From NCBI GenBank assembly GCA_033239525.1, contig BSYO01000035.1:1460965-1524964 (forward strand): a DNA stretch of 64,000 nucleotides. The letters are read 5' to 3'. The translations under genes and the position numbers were made by a program. Shown here piece by piece: positions 63,980-64,000 of the stretch. The notes beneath the pieces are model-generated. The model saw only the letters and a program-made list of their open reading frames with translations. It had not been told where the DNA came from and did no database searches. The first letter of the stretch is position 1, and each line of letters starts with the position of its first letter. Source of the DNA: Nepenthes gracilis (lineage: Eukaryota; Streptophyta; Magnoliopsida; Caryophyllales; Nepenthaceae).

Positions 63980-64000
63980 GGATGAAAATATCGGTATTGG
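63980..64000. mobile_element. Start of another small-element copy, cut by window edge
   Basis: 'ggatgaaaatatcggtattgg' at the last 21 bases is the family opening, in PECT1 intron 2. Confidence 0.5.

Overview
The window looks like nuclear DNA of a seed plant, most likely an angiosperm. It is AT-rich, has spliced genes with long introns, and is packed with Ty3/gypsy LTR retrotransposons, miniature elements and microsatellites. I could not identify the species. Three protein-coding genes can be reconstructed with confidence, all on the + strand: a PLAC8-domain (cell number regulator/PCR-like) gene at 2,273-9,341 (3 exons, 255 aa); an INDETERMINATE-domain (IDD) zinc-finger transcription factor gene at 23,221-26,511 (4 exons, 498 aa); and the first two coding exons of a PECT1-type ethanolamine-phosphate cytidylyltransferase gene from 59,777, running off the right edge.

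Layout. 1-1,113: end of a long LTR (called family Y here) lying in reverse. 1,187-2,193: three tandem copies of a ~354-bp unit that run into the 5' end of the PLAC8 gene. 2,273-9,341: the PLAC8 gene, whose introns carry a reversed LTR-element remnant, several copies of a small inverted-repeat element and an Au-like SINE. 9,509-9,740: a fold-back MITE. 9,742-22,680: gene-poor AT-rich DNA with LTR-like fragments, two oppositely oriented TRIM-like units and a degenerate ~29-bp tandem array. 22,690-26,700: the IDD gene. 27,979-33,455: a repeated ~640-bp block; one copy holds a Tourist-like element with a very long AAT tract and abuts a truncated Tat/Retand-type gypsy fragment.

34,619-58,418 is a retrotransposon nest. 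It holds a solo family-Y LTR with a perfect AATAT target duplication; a 12.5-kb gypsy element (X, 37,588-50,122, ATTTT duplication) into which a TRIM and a second, inverted solo Y LTR have inserted; and a gag-only gypsy derivative (Z, 51,231-58,418, TTCAC duplication) whose LTRs contain a 40-bp minisatellite. A reversed LTR fragment (58,815-59,131) and AT-rich DNA lead into PECT1.

The three genes are not functionally linked: one is a membrane-associated Cys-rich protein, one a nuclear regulator, one a phosphatidylethanolamine-synthesis enzyme. All retroelement coding regions seen are broken. I see no prokaryote-like system, CRISPR array, convincing tRNA gene or rRNA gene. The most interesting points are the triplicated promoter-proximal unit, the GC-AG intron and overlapping uORF of the IDD gene, the filled/empty site pair for the Tourist-like element, the nested insertions in X, the LTR minisatellite of Z, and a small repeat family present in introns of both flanking genes.
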